DNA of 64,000 nucleotides, taken from IMG/VR virus record IMGVR_UViG_3300027797_000016, positions 1-64,000 of that record, one strand, 5' to 3'. Shown in pieces: positions 45,057-52,669 of this stretch. The stretch comes from a virus. Each line of letters begins with the position of its first letter. The first letter of the stretch is position 1. The translations under genes were made by a program, and so were the position numbers. Below the pieces are notes generated by a model. It was not told where the DNA came from, ran no database searches, and worked only from the letters and a program-made list of their open reading frames with translations.

Positions 45057-45724
45057 TTTCTTCCAAGTCTCCAACCATCACCGGGACATTCTACCATCCT
45101 TTTACAATTTCCGCAACCATCATTCCACCACTTTTTACCTTTTCGTGTCTCACTCATTTTTCTTCTGGTTTCTTTGGAAAGGATTTTACCTTTTCGTGTC
45201 TCACTCATTTTTCTTCTGGTTTCTTCTGAAACAGGTCTGCCTTTAAGACCTTCAATTATTTTATCTATATGCTCTTTTGAGAGAGTTTTACCAATTTGTG
45301 ACTCACTCATTTTTCTTCTGGTTTCTTCCGAATGAATTTTACCATAGTTATGATTTTTTTCCCCTCTCCTTGCTTCACTCATTTTTTTTCTAGTTTCTTC
45401 TGAAGGGGTTCTTTCTCTCATTTTTTTTCTGGTTTCTTCACTAAAAACATAACCAGAAGCACCATCACCACCATCTGTAAGGTTGTGAAGAATACCAGTT
45501 CCCAAATCTTTCCTACCAAACACAGCAATCATATAGATTTCGTGTCTAAATGCTTCTTCTTCTGTTAAGTTTTGTTTGAGGAATATAATTCTTGATTTAT
45601 CTTTGGGTGGGTTATTTCGTCTGTTTGTAGAATAAATCCTATCTCCAGTACCTTTACCAATATAATAAGGTGTCTTATCTTCACGCAAATATGCGTAAGT
45701 GTAAAACCTATTAGGATTTACCAT
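45053..45724 (-). CDS. GIY-YIG homing endonuclease with NUMOD3 repeats (copy 2)
   Basis: 223 residues from MVNPNRFYTYAYLREDKTPY. Same domains as 31556-32263: GIY-YIG core with YYIGKGTGDR and RHEIYMIAVFGRKDL, then at least five EETRRKMSE..KG NUMOD3-type units, ending WWNDGCGNCKRMVECPGDGW. Exact 50-bp internal duplication at about 45133-45221 encodes two of the units. Confidence 0.9.
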   Translation of the reverse strand: MVNPNRFYTYAYLREDKTPYYIGKGTGDRIYSTNRRNNPPKDKSRIIFLKQNLTEEEAFRHEIYMIAVFGRKDLGTGILHNLTDGGDGASGYVFSEETRKKMRERTPSEETRKKMSEARRGEKNHNYGKIHSEETRRKMSESQIGKTLSKEHIDKIIEGLKGRPVSEETRRKMSETRKGKILSKETRRKMSETRKGKKWWNDGCGNCKRMVECPGDGWRLGRK

Positions 45725-45740
45725 AGTTCTGCTTCTAAAT

Positions 45741-45813
45741 TGTGTTCGCAATACTATTTATACAAGAAAAGGTGCCCGAAGACACCCTTCCCACTCTTAT
45801 GGATGCGAACACA
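45741..45813 (-). promoter_or_regulatory. late promoter inside an RNA hairpin (copy 3)
   Basis: Arms TGTGTTCGCA (45741-45750) and TGCGAACACA (45804-45813); 53-nt loop with terminator GGTGTC-TTCG-GGCACC-T4 (about 45767-45786) and late promoter TATAAATAG (45754-45762). The arm near the gene lies about 17-26 nt before the ATG. Confidence 0.78.
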
Positions 45814-45852
45814 TTAGAGCACCAGTATTTATCTGTTTAGCACAACTCCACC

Positions 45853-46017
45853 CTATAACAAGCAAGAAAGCATGATTTGATGTGCTAATTTGTCCCGCAA
45901 AAAATTAATTCTTTCTTCATCATACTGCTGAAAGTTTCCTTTCTTCTCCACTTTCTTATAATAATGTAGAGCATTTATAATTATACCATAATCTTCTATT
46001 GTAATATCAATTTTCAT
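45853..46017 (-). CDS. small hypothetical protein
   Basis: 54 residues, MKIDITIEDYGIIINALHYY..., helical. Not recognised. Confidence 0.6.
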   Translation of the reverse strand: MKIDITIEDYGIIINALHYYKKVEKKGNFQQYDEERINFLRDKLAHQIMLSCLL

Positions 46018-46237
46018 AACTCAATTGAATAATCTTTGATATATCTATTGTTGCGAAGAATGCCTGTAATCCTACAATATCCCAAGTTTTAATTTTAATG
46101 GAGAACGGAACCATTACTAAACCACCAACCAAACGAAAATAACACCCTAACTTTACATCCACATAAAGAAGAATGAAGTATCCAACCAATAACAGAACAC
46201 TACCAATAATACGAAGAGATGTTGGTGTTAATTTCAT
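46007..46237 (-). CDS. small membrane protein
   Basis: 76 residues with two or three hydrophobic segments (LRIIGSVLLLVGYFILLYVD, YFRLVGGLVMVPFSI). One-base overlap upstream. Not recognised. Confidence 0.65.
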   Translation of the reverse strand: MKLTPTSLRIIGSVLLLVGYFILLYVDVKLGCYFRLVGGLVMVPFSIKIKTWDIVGLQAFFATIDISKIIQLSYEN

Positions 46238-46422
46238 TACATTCTCATTTTTAATACTTCTGCCGTTACTTCTTGTTGTTTCATATACAACTTTAGCATA
46301 CCTTTGAGTGAAATCTGTAGTTCTTCTACATTCTCACAATTATCAATATTTCTTGCTAATTTTTCATACTCAAACATCTTTGAGGGATTTGTGAGTATAA
46401 TATCATCTGGATGTCCCGTCAT
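46237..46422 (-). CDS. small helical protein
   Basis: 61 residues, MTGHPDDIILTNPSKMFEYE... Not recognised. Confidence 0.6.
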   Translation of the reverse strand: MTGHPDDIILTNPSKMFEYEKLARNIDNCENVEELQISLKGMLKLYMKQQEVTAEVLKMRM

Positions 46423-46603
46423 TTTTCTTATAAAATTCTATTTTGAGTTGAGTAATGAGTAAATCAACTTTATCTTCAATACGAGTAAGTCGTTCCTCAA
46501 TAGTATCTATACGATACTCATCAAGTGCTTCTTTTTTAACTGAATAAGGGTCAATCGTAGCCATAGTTCCTTGTAGTGAATTGAGTAGTTGTTCGTCAGT
46601 CAT
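46403..46603 (-). CDS. small helical protein
   Basis: 66 residues; RIDTIEERLTRIEDKVDLLI is a short coiled coil. Overlaps the next gene by 20 nt. Not recognised. Confidence 0.6.
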   Translation of the reverse strand: MTDEQLLNSLQGTMATIDPYSVKKEALDEYRIDTIEERLTRIEDKVDLLITQLKIEFYKKNDGTSR

Positions 46604-46802
46604 TTACCACCTCCATAAACTCATCATAAGACAAATCAACAAAATCTTCATAATACAATTTATTCACAATTTTATTCACCACTTCTAAATCAAAATATTT
46701 TTCTAATTCAGTTCTGGTTTCGCAGGATACTCTTCCGTGTCCGTCGTGAGTTGTTTTTAGTTTCTCAAAGGAACTCATATCAAAAATATTAGTATCAGTC
46801 AT
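46596..46802 (-). CDS. acidic hypothetical protein
   Basis: 68 residues (MTDTNIFDMSSFEKLKTTHD...). Not recognised. Confidence 0.6.
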   Translation of the reverse strand: MTDTNIFDMSSFEKLKTTHDGHGRVSCETRTELEKYFDLEVVNKIVNKLYYEDFVDLSYDEFMEVVND

Positions 46803-46989
46803 TTTGTGTCTCCTCTGGTTCTATCCATTCTTTATAGTCATCTGCTTTTACATAAGGAGCAGTTTCCCAATCACTCCATTCTTTCCAGAGAGGGGGAGCA
46901 ATACAACCTCTAGGCAACTGATTTTTATACCGATACTGAAAATCTGGACGGCACATCAGTCCATTATCAACCACTCGGATTTCGATCAT
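46795..46989 (-). CDS. hypothetical protein
   Basis: 64 residues, MIEIRVVDNGLMCRPDFQYR..., with W-rich WKEWSDWETAPYVKADDYKE, resembling small phage proteins with a tryptophan cluster. Not recognised. Confidence 0.6.
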   Translation of the reverse strand: MIEIRVVDNGLMCRPDFQYRYKNQLPRGCIAPPLWKEWSDWETAPYVKADDYKEWIEPEETQND

Positions 46990-47153
46990 TCTTTCTCTCC
47001 AAATCTAAAAGGATAAAGTCGTTTCACACCACCAGAAGCATACTTGATTTCATCTTCTAATTGACGAATATAAACGAAAATTGAGTATGGAACCTCAAAG
47101 TGCTCTAACTCTTTGGTCTCATTATTATAGCACGAAATGTAGGATTTACTCAT
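46986..47153 (-). CDS. small hypothetical protein
   Basis: 55 residues, MSKSYISCYNNETKELEHFE...; overlaps both neighbours by 4-8 nt. A TGCTATAAT occurs inside it (47131 region) and could be an internal promoter. Confidence 0.6.
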   Translation of the reverse strand: MSKSYISCYNNETKELEHFEVPYSIFVYIRQLEDEIKYASGGVKRLYPFRFGEKE

Positions 47154-47397
47154 CATCTAACACTTCATCCCTTTCAATAAGTTCATCATATTCATCAAGT
47201 TGAGTTTCGTATTTGATAAATCTCAAGTTATTCAACATCTCAAAAAGTTCAGTTTTCTCATCAATTAATTCTTTACGATAATTATCACTAAAAACTAATT
47301 TAAGTTTTTCTTCTGGATGATTTAACTCTTGTTTAATATATTCGTATCTTTTAGATAGTATGGTCTCACACCTTTCAATCGTTTCTACGAGTTTCAT
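47146..47397 (-). CDS. helical charged protein
   Basis: 83 residues, K/E-rich coiled-coil type (ERCETILSKRYEYIKQELNH) with acidic end. Not recognised. Confidence 0.6.
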   Translation of the reverse strand: MKLVETIERCETILSKRYEYIKQELNHPEEKLKLVFSDNYRKELIDEKTELFEMLNNLRFIKYETQLDEYDELIERDEVLDDE

Positions 47398-47624
47398 TTC
47401 AGTTCCTCAATAGTCAGTTTCAGTCCGTTTCCATTATCGTCAATTGTTTTGTTGATAAAGTCCTCATAATCACCAATATCTTCCCAAGCACCAAACTTAT
47501 AATAGAGTGTCTTCTCAACATAATGCTGATACATTCTTTCAGTCTCTTCAACATCTCCATCACACCATTCACTAAAAGTTTCAGGAGTGAGTGTGATTTC
47601 TGCTGTGATTTTTACTGGTTTCAT
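47394..47624 (-). CDS. hypothetical protein
   Basis: 76 residues, MKPVKITAEITLTPETFSEW...; ends LKLTIEELK. Strand then helices. Not recognised. Confidence 0.6.
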   Translation of the reverse strand: MKPVKITAEITLTPETFSEWCDGDVEETERMYQHYVEKTLYYKFGAWEDIGDYEDFINKTIDDNGNGLKLTIEELK

Positions 47625-47884
47625 AATGCCTCCAAATAATCTGCGATTTCTTTAATACTTTCCAATTTTGGTTCAGTCTTTCTGGAAAGGTCAATCATTA
47701 GTCCGTCATTTTGATTTACAAAGGGTGATGTAGTTGGAGTATTTTCCTTATACCATTCATCATTTCTTTTTTCTCTTGTGAAGTTTGTCCAAAGAAGTCT
47801 TGTTTTGTATTTTAGATTCAAATAATCTGCGATTTCTTTAATACTTTCCAATTTTGGTTCAGTCTTTCTGGAAAGGTCAGTCAT
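47621..47884 (-). CDS. small protein with exact internal duplication
   Basis: 87 residues. DLSRKTEPKLESIKEIADYL occurs at residues 3-22 and again at 65-84, encoded by an identical 61-bp DNA repeat (47633-47693 and 47819-47879). The middle (TRLLWTNFTREKRNDEWYKE) lies between. Ends EAL like the ELEAL family. Confidence 0.6.
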   Translation of the reverse strand: MTDLSRKTEPKLESIKEIADYLNLKYKTRLLWTNFTREKRNDEWYKENTPTTSPFVNQNDGLMIDLSRKTEPKLESIKEIADYLEAL

Positions 47885-48099
47885 TCCAGTTCCTCAATCA
47901 TATCATAATAACCATCATTTACTATATACCAGAAGTTCACAGCAACTGTTTTCTTATCCTTACTATAAGACCAATAAGTATTTCTCACAGAATAATAACC
48001 AGTATAAGTCTCTAACTTCTCGTAAGGAGTAAAAACCCAATGTTTCCAACTATTACAAGTCAGTTTCATACGATAAAAGTAGTAAGATAAACTATTCAT
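47881..48099 (-). CDS. aromatic-rich hypothetical protein
   Basis: 72 residues, Y/W-rich (MNSLSYYFYRMKLTCNSWKH, VNFWYIVNDGYYDM). Related in composition and ending (EELE) to the aromatic set at 33043. Confidence 0.6.
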   Translation of the reverse strand: MNSLSYYFYRMKLTCNSWKHWVFTPYEKLETYTGYYSVRNTYWSYSKDKKTVAVNFWYIVNDGYYDMIEELE

Positions 48100-48305
48100 A
48101 ATGCCTCCAATTCATTAGCAAGGTCATAAAGCACCCGAGCATCAACTACCATATCTTCTACACCTTCTTCTTCACAACACTGATAGTATTGAAACTCATT
48201 CACAATCTCACGAATAACAGCAGCAAGAGAAAGTTCTTCGTGATGTGTACTGTCCACCCACTTATCTTCCCAAGCACGATAAATTCTTTTTGCCCTTTCA
48301 GTCAT
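48096..48305 (-). CDS. MTERAQ-ELEAL family protein 3
   Basis: 69 residues from MTERAKRIYRAWEDKWVDST. The C-terminal 38 residues (AAVIREIVNEFQYYQCCEEE...LYDLANELEAL) are almost the same as in 49512-49739, also at DNA level, a recent duplication or gene conversion. Confidence 0.7.
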   Translation of the reverse strand: MTERAKRIYRAWEDKWVDSTHHEELSLAAVIREIVNEFQYYQCCEEEGVEDMVVDARVLYDLANELEAL

Positions 48306-48547
48306 AGTGCCTCCTCCAAATCTTTCGGGCAAATAAACGGAACATAAAATTTAGGATTTTCTGCCCAAGTATAAGAAAGTGATTTATTATTCATCTTATA
48401 CCAAGAAGCATTCAAAATCCACCAAAACTGAACCTGTGGATATTCTGAATGAGAAGGAAAGTATATCCCCTCTACATTACTACAAAATTCTTTTGGTTGT
48501 CTTATCAAAGTTTTCCAGTAATCAAAAATGAGTTTAGTTAGTTTCAT
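48302..48547 (-). CDS. aromatic-rich hypothetical protein
   Basis: 81 residues (MKLTKLIFDYWKTLIRQPKE), with FWWILNASWYKMNNKSLSYT. Similar to 33043 (WVSFWSSLNGGWLDMNYKWE). Confidence 0.65.
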   Translation of the reverse strand: MKLTKLIFDYWKTLIRQPKEFCSNVEGIYFPSHSEYPQVQFWWILNASWYKMNNKSLSYTWAENPKFYVPFICPKDLEEAL

Positions 48548-48705
48548 TTCTGGTTCTCCTGAAGTTCAAGTTCTTCAATCATACTTTCACTCCAAGTAAT
48601 ACCATCAAAATCTTCAGGACATCCCATCCAATTCCTTGCTTCTTCTTCGGTTTCAAAATCAAGAAACCCAATATTGGTTTCAACAATTTTTACTGTGTAA
48701 GTCAT
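48544..48705 (-). CDS. small hypothetical protein
   Basis: 53 residues from MTYTVKIVETNIGFLDFETE: strand, strand, helix (EEEARNW), acidic. Start at 48705 because upstream codons are the promoter leader. Confidence 0.65.
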   Translation of the reverse strand: MTYTVKIVETNIGFLDFETEEEARNWMGCPEDFDGITWSESMIEELELQENQK

Positions 48706-48726
48706 CAGGTCTTTGTGTATGAATGT

Positions 48727-48755
48727 ATTATACGACAAAGGGCACTCGGTTTCAA
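48727..48755 (-). promoter_or_regulatory. sigma-70-type promoter within terminator hairpin
   Basis: TTGAAA (48750-48755), 17 nt, TATAAT (48727-48732). GGGCACTTGAAACCGAGTGC.. is a perfect 7-bp hairpin with TTTG after it, so one element ends the previous operon and starts the next. The leader CATACACAAAGACCTGATG recurs in about a dozen modules. Confidence 0.78.
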
Positions 48756-48774
48756 GTGCCCTTGTGACGGTTTC

Positions 48775-48975
48775 TCAAGTGTCCTCCAGTTCATCAAGTT
48801 CATCGGCAATCTCAAGAATATCCTTTGATTTTACCATATAAGTTCCATCTTCCCAACTCTCATAATCACTTACAATCTCACGAAGAACATTAATAAGAGA
48901 AGATATCTCATTCCTTTTTGAGAACTTTGGTTCCCGTAAGAATGTTTCCAAGATTTTTTGTGCCCTTTTAGTCAT
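48775..48975 (-). CDS. MTERAQ-ELEAL family protein 4
   Basis: 66 residues: MTKRAQKILETFLREPKFSK, NVLREIVSDYESWEDG, DILEIADELDELEDT. The terminal D-T-stop comes from the promoter module. Confidence 0.7.
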   Translation of the reverse strand: MTKRAQKILETFLREPKFSKRNEISSLINVLREIVSDYESWEDGTYMVKSKDILEIADELDELEDT

Positions 48976-49178
48976 TTCAGTTTCTCCTGAAGTTTTAGAT
49001 AATCATAAGAAATCTTACATTTCTGTGGTTGTTCCATACATAACACAATACCTTGATTTTTTCCATCTACCACACCATCATCAAAACCAAAACGAACACC
49101 TATAAGAAATACAACAGCAGAGGTTGCGAGAACGGCAATACAAATTATTCCAGATAAAACAGCATTATCATCACTCAT
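48972..49178 (-). CDS. small membrane protein
   Basis: 68 residues: span ICIAVLATSAVVFLIGVRFG, then FDDGVVDGKNQGIVLCME. Not recognised. Confidence 0.6.
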   Translation of the reverse strand: MSDDNAVLSGIICIAVLATSAVVFLIGVRFGFDDGVVDGKNQGIVLCMEQPQKCKISYDYLKLQEKLK

Positions 49179-49324
49179 TTCAGTTCCTCCACCCGAACTT
49201 TTACAATACCATTAGACAAATCATCTGTATTATTATCTTCATCATAAACAGAGACTTCTACATTATCATTAGCAAGATTGAGAACTTCTTTGATATATTC
49301 TGTGAGTTGTTTGTTTTTAGTCAT
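49175..49324 (-). CDS. small hypothetical protein
   Basis: 49 residues, MTKNKQLTEYIKEVLNLAND... then strands ending VKVRVEELK. Not recognised. Confidence 0.6.
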   Translation of the reverse strand: MTKNKQLTEYIKEVLNLANDNVEVSVYDEDNNTDDLSNGIVKVRVEELK

Positions 49325-49515
49325 TCCAGTTCCTCCACAGCATTAGCAATTTTGTTGAAGTCATCAGCAGTCAACCAAGCAAGTCCATAATCATCATACA
49401 CAAAACTATCAGCAACAGCACGAATAGCAGCAGCAACTCCATCCTTTGGAAAGTTGTAAGTATCCTCTGCTTCGTATGCTCTCATAATCTTTTTTGCTCG
49501 TTCTTGATTAGTCAT
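49321..49515 (-). CDS. MTERAQ-ELEAL family protein 5
   Basis: 64 residues: MTNQERAKKIMRAYEAEDTY, AAAIRAVADSFVYDDYG, TADDFNKIANAVEELE. Confidence 0.7.
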   Translation of the reverse strand: MTNQERAKKIMRAYEAEDTYNFPKDGVAAAIRAVADSFVYDDYGLAWLTADDFNKIANAVEELE

Positions 49516-49739
49516 AATGCCTCCAATTCATTAGCAAGTTCATATAAAACTCTCGCATCAACTACCATATCTTCTACACCTTCCTCTTCACAACACTGGT
49601 AATACTGAAACTCATTCACAATCTCACGAATAGCAGCAGCAAGAGCATCATTATTAAGTTTTTGAATAATAAAATCTTGTCTTTTATCTGCGAAAGTGAG
49701 ATAAAATGCTTCCATAATCCTTTGTGCTCGTTCAGTCAT
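49512..49739 (-). CDS. MTERAQ-ELEAL family protein 6
   Basis: 75 residues: MTERAQRIMEAFYLTFADKR, AAAIREIVNEFQYYQCCEEE, DARVLYELANELEAL; near twin of 48096 in its second half. Confidence 0.7.
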   Translation of the reverse strand: MTERAQRIMEAFYLTFADKRQDFIIQKLNNDALAAAIREIVNEFQYYQCCEEEGVEDMVVDARVLYELANELEAL

Positions 49740-49945
49740 AATGCCTCCACATTATCAGCAAGTTCGTTGATATCTTCCATAATTTTATGGACTATTTCCC
49801 ATTCAGCATACTGCATATAGGAAAGCACTACTTCAATAACAACCTCACGAATAGAAGATGCTAATGCTTCTTTCATATCATCTGTTGGTTCTACAATCAA
49901 TTCTGATTTGAATGTTTCCCAGATTTGGTATGCGGTGTTAGTCAT
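49736..49945 (-). CDS. MTERAQ-ELEAL family protein 7
   Basis: 69 residues from MTNTAYQIWETFKSELIVEP; PTDDMKEALASSIREVVIEV as in 37499; ends EDINELADNVEAL. A TATAAT module with leader ACTCTCATACACAGAAACCTG precedes it. Confidence 0.7.
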   Translation of the reverse strand: MTNTAYQIWETFKSELIVEPTDDMKEALASSIREVVIEVVLSYMQYAEWEIVHKIMEDINELADNVEAL

Positions 49946-50013
49946 CAGGTTTCTGTGTATGAGAGTATTATAAGGCATCTGGTGCCCCTGTGGAGGGCTC
50001 TTGTGACGGTTCT

Positions 50014-50199
50014 TCAAGTGTCCTTATGATTAGTCATTCCATTCACATTTTCAATATTTTCCTTTACAAGTTCAATAAGAATATCTGATGCCCCTTTACA
50101 TATGAGAGTTTCCCAATGACCAACTACAAGTTCATTATTTACAAGGTTTAGAAGGTCAAGAGCAAAGGAAATTGCTCTTTCCTGTTGTTCGTCAGTCAT
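50014..50199 (-). CDS. small helical protein
   Basis: 61 residues from MTDEQQERAISFALDLLNLV; ends N-H-K-D-T, the D-T-stop being supplied by the promoter module. Not recognised. Confidence 0.6.
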   Translation of the reverse strand: MTDEQQERAISFALDLLNLVNNELVVGHWETLICKGASDILIELVKENIENVNGMTNHKDT

Positions 50200-50603
50200 T
50201 TCTTCCAATCCTCATATTTAATCTTTTTACATTCAGTCCTATCTTTGAGTGTTAATACACCTCCACAACTGCTTATCACTGGATTTTTACTGGTTTTATC
50301 AAGAACTTCAATATTTCCATTTGAATATTGAGCGATATATTTTCCACCGTCCCATTCAGGAAGTTCTAAATCATTGGGATTAGTAATCCATCCAATACCC
50401 CACCAATTAAATCCTTCATTATACACAACCATTAAAACACCTCCACTTTTCACTAGAATAGAATGAGGATTTTCATTCAACCATTCTTGAATATATGGGT
50501 GATTTACAAGTTCTTCTGTGGTATCAAAGTCAAATTCCGAAGGATTGTCACCATCAACAAATCCAGGAATTCTTTGTCTAAAATGGTTTTTTGGTTTAGT
50601 CAT
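50196..50603 (-). CDS. hypothetical protein
   Basis: 135 residues from MTKPKNHFRQRIPGFVDGDN, beta-rich (ILVKSGGVLMVVYNEGFNWW). Not recognised. Confidence 0.65.
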   Translation of the reverse strand: MTKPKNHFRQRIPGFVDGDNPSEFDFDTTEELVNHPYIQEWLNENPHSILVKSGGVLMVVYNEGFNWWGIGWITNPNDLELPEWDGGKYIAQYSNGNIEVLDKTSKNPVISSCGGVLTLKDRTECKKIKYEDWKK

Positions 50604-50781
50604 TTTTCGTTCCTCCATAATAATGTTGTGCGTTGAGTGTTCTCCACATTACAATCTGCTCAAAACATTCTCCAAGAGAACGGCAAACAAAACTATCTTC
50701 ATCTATTCCATCTGGTCCATCCCAGATTGTTGCCGTGTATCCTTTGGTTGGATGTGGGGTATAAGTGATTTCAATTCTCAT
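50596..50781 (-). CDS. hypothetical protein
   Basis: 61 residues, MRIEITYTPHPTKGYTATIW...; strands then a helix (SLGECFEQIVMW), like a HicB-type small beta-alpha fold, but not certain. Confidence 0.6.
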   Translation of the reverse strand: MRIEITYTPHPTKGYTATIWDGPDGIDEDSFVCRSLGECFEQIVMWRTLNAQHYYGGTKND

Positions 50782-50945
50782 TCTTCATCCTCATCATCAG
50801 CACGACTTACACCAGAGTGAGTCATTTGGTAATTATAAACACCACGAACATCCCACATCATATTTTTTAGTAGTTTTTCTGCTTCCTCATAAGTATCAGC
50901 AGCAATTACAACTTCACCAGAATATTTGAAGTGGTAGTCAGTCAT
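50778..50945 (-). CDS. small hypothetical protein
   Basis: 55 residues from MTDYHFKYSGEVVIAADTYE (strand, EEAEKLLKNMM helix), acidic tail DDEDEE. Start at 50945. Confidence 0.6.
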   Translation of the reverse strand: MTDYHFKYSGEVVIAADTYEEAEKLLKNMMWDVRGVYNYQMTHSGVSRADDEDEE

Positions 50946-50955
50946 TTCAGTTTCC

Positions 50956-51285
50956 TCAAAATTTCTCTTCAATTTCTTGTTTTGTTGCTACCTCTACACT
51001 AGGATAACTCACATCCTCATAATCACCAAAGTCAAAATCCATAATCAGTTTTGAGGCAACATTATCACACAGATAATCCGCAAAAATGTTAGGGTCAAGT
51101 TCTCCGTCATCTGTAAGCATATCATCATTCTTATGCTTTTCGGGGTCAAACCTCATATAAAAAGTTACTTTATAACCTTTTAGATTTTTTAGATTATCTT
51201 TGTGTTTTTCTTGTTCCTTATGTTTTTGGATTTGAAGTTCAAGTTCGTCGATTTGGTCTTCTGTCAGTTGAGAAAGGTCAATCAT
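50956..51285 (-). CDS. hypothetical protein
   Basis: 109 residues: an N-terminal K/E/Q coiled-coil helix (QIDELELQIQKHKEQEKHKD) then an acidic alpha/beta part. TATAAT module upstream at 51307. Confidence 0.65.
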   Translation of the reverse strand: MIDLSQLTEDQIDELELQIQKHKEQEKHKDNLKNLKGYKVTFYMRFDPEKHKNDDMLTDDGELDPNIFADYLCDNVASKLIMDFDFGDYEDVSYPSVEVATKQEIEEKF

Positions 51286-51308
51286 CGGTTTGGTTGCTTA
51301 TGAGACTA

Positions 51309-51602
51309 TTATAAGGCATCTGGTGGGATTTTGGGAAGTCCTTGTGCCAGCTCATCAGGTGTCCTTGTTTCTTCTATTTTAGTTTCACTCAATCTTCCTA
51401 TATTATAACCAGAATAAAAACTCGCATATATCCATTTTCTCATCAGGTCTTCACGGGTCTTTGGGTCTTCAACAGCACAATCTCCATAAAAGTATTCGTT
51501 TTTGAAAGAATAGTCAGTATGATTGGAATAAAACCATTCGTTGAAGGAAGTTTCAATATTATCAACAAACTTCCAATCTTCTATCGGGTATTTTTTAGTC
51601 AT
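51309..51602 (-). CDS. hypothetical protein whose stop is the promoter
   Basis: 97 residues (MTKKYPIEDWKFVDNIETSF...), aromatic; ends RTPDELAQGLPKIPPDAL, the last codons and TAA belonging to the GATGCCTTATAAT promoter of the next gene. Confidence 0.65.
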   Translation of the reverse strand: MTKKYPIEDWKFVDNIETSFNEWFYSNHTDYSFKNEYFYGDCAVEDPKTREDLMRKWIYASFYSGYNIGRLSETKIEETRTPDELAQGLPKIPPDAL

Positions 51603-51808
51603 AAGTTTTCCCAGTCATAATCAAAAATAATTCTTTTATGTTTTATATCTGTGACGACAATTACTTTACCCACACTATAAGGATTACTACTACATTCATC
51701 CCAGTGTTTCTTTGCTATTGATTTATCCGTTGTGCGACCAGAGTAATTTGCATCACCCATACCATCAGCAGTTGTTCCAGCAAACAAAAGATACCAAGTT
51801 TCAGTCAT
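51599..51808 (-). CDS. hypothetical protein
   Basis: 69 residues, MTETWYLLFAGTTADGMGDA...; strand, G-rich loop, helix (SIAKKHWDECSSN), strand. Not recognised. Confidence 0.6.
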   Translation of the reverse strand: MTETWYLLFAGTTADGMGDANYSGRTTDKSIAKKHWDECSSNPYSVGKVIVVTDIKHKRIIFDYDWENL

Positions 51809-52212
51809 TCAAACAACCTCTCATTTACTTCACGAATACAAGCATTATAACCAACAGAATACTCTGGTAGTCCAACACCTTTTTTATATTCGGGAATATT
51901 CTCCCTAATCAAACGCAGCACTCTAATAGTCATATCGTCTATATCAACTCTCTCATCAAGGTTAGGTTTTAGCAATTCCCAGAGTTTATCATAAAAACTT
52001 TCAGGTTCTATGATGCGTTGATACTTCACACCCATAATGGTTGCGGTATCTCCTTCTATGAGAACTGTTGAGATGTCTATTTCTTTAGTCATTTGTGATT
52101 TTAGATAAGGGCAATAGTCAGGTTCAAAACAAGCACTTTGAAAACTGGCACTTGTTTCTACATCATCAGGAGCATAACACCAACCGCAGTCCAAGTATTT
52201 ACAGGAATTCAT
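51805..52212 (-). CDS. cysteine-containing hypothetical protein
   Basis: 135 residues from MNSCKYLDCGWCYAPDDVET: N-terminal C-x4-C-x2-C ... C-F-x-x-x-Y-C-P-Y, a probable small metal site, then an unrelated helical domain. Not recognised. Confidence 0.6.
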   Translation of the reverse strand: MNSCKYLDCGWCYAPDDVETSASFQSACFEPDYCPYLKSQMTKEIDISTVLIEGDTATIMGVKYQRIIEPESFYDKLWELLKPNLDERVDIDDMTIRVLRLIRENIPEYKKGVGLPEYSVGYNACIREVNERLFE

Positions 52213-52394
52213 AGTTTTACGGGTTGTTGTAGGTCTTGTGTCCAAAGTTGTTTATATGTAATCCACCTTTCTACACCAGTTTCCTGTTGTGCCGTCCAGT
52301 GATTCCCATACTCATCAACCGCATCCAAATAATGAATACCTGTCTTGGGGCAGATTACTCTGGATACTTGTGTGAATTTTAGTCGTTCAGTCAT
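52209..52394 (-). CDS. hypothetical protein
   Basis: 61 residues (MTERLKFTQVSRVICPKTGI...), beta-rich: C-P-x-T-G-I-H-Y-L-D-A-V-D-E-Y-G resembles a small SH3-like or WW-type strand set. Not recognised. Confidence 0.6.
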   Translation of the reverse strand: MTERLKFTQVSRVICPKTGIHYLDAVDEYGNHWTAQQETGVERWITYKQLWTQDLQQPVKL

Positions 52395-52660
52395 AATTTT
52401 TCAAGTTCCATAATAACAGATTGAAGGTCTCTAACACCTATAACCCAGTCATCCTCTACATCATCTTCAATCTCATATACATTCTTGAATTGATTGATGA
52501 GTTCTTTGAGTAATTCGGCAACAGATTTATTATATTGAGAACATTCATATGCAATACCGTAAATATAAGTATCTCTTCCGGTTTCTGGATGATTATAATT
52601 CTCTGGATGGTTCGGGTTGTGAAGATAAATCGCACCCGTTAGTTTTTCAGTTTCAATCAT
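52391..52660 (-). CDS. ELEAL-family-like protein
   Basis: 89 residues; the second half (SVAELLKELINQFKNVYEIE, VRDLQSVIMELEKL) follows the MTERAQ-ELEAL layout, while the first half (GAIYLHNPNHPENYNHPETG) is unrelated. Confidence 0.6.
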   Translation of the reverse strand: MIETEKLTGAIYLHNPNHPENYNHPETGRDTYIYGIAYECSQYNKSVAELLKELINQFKNVYEIEDDVEDDWVIGVRDLQSVIMELEKL

Positions 52661-52669
52661 TTTAGTTCC

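Noticed and set aside
47621-47884. Toxin-antitoxin module
   Set aside because: Many small coupled pairs here look like toxin-antitoxin loci by size, but none shows a recognisable toxin motif.
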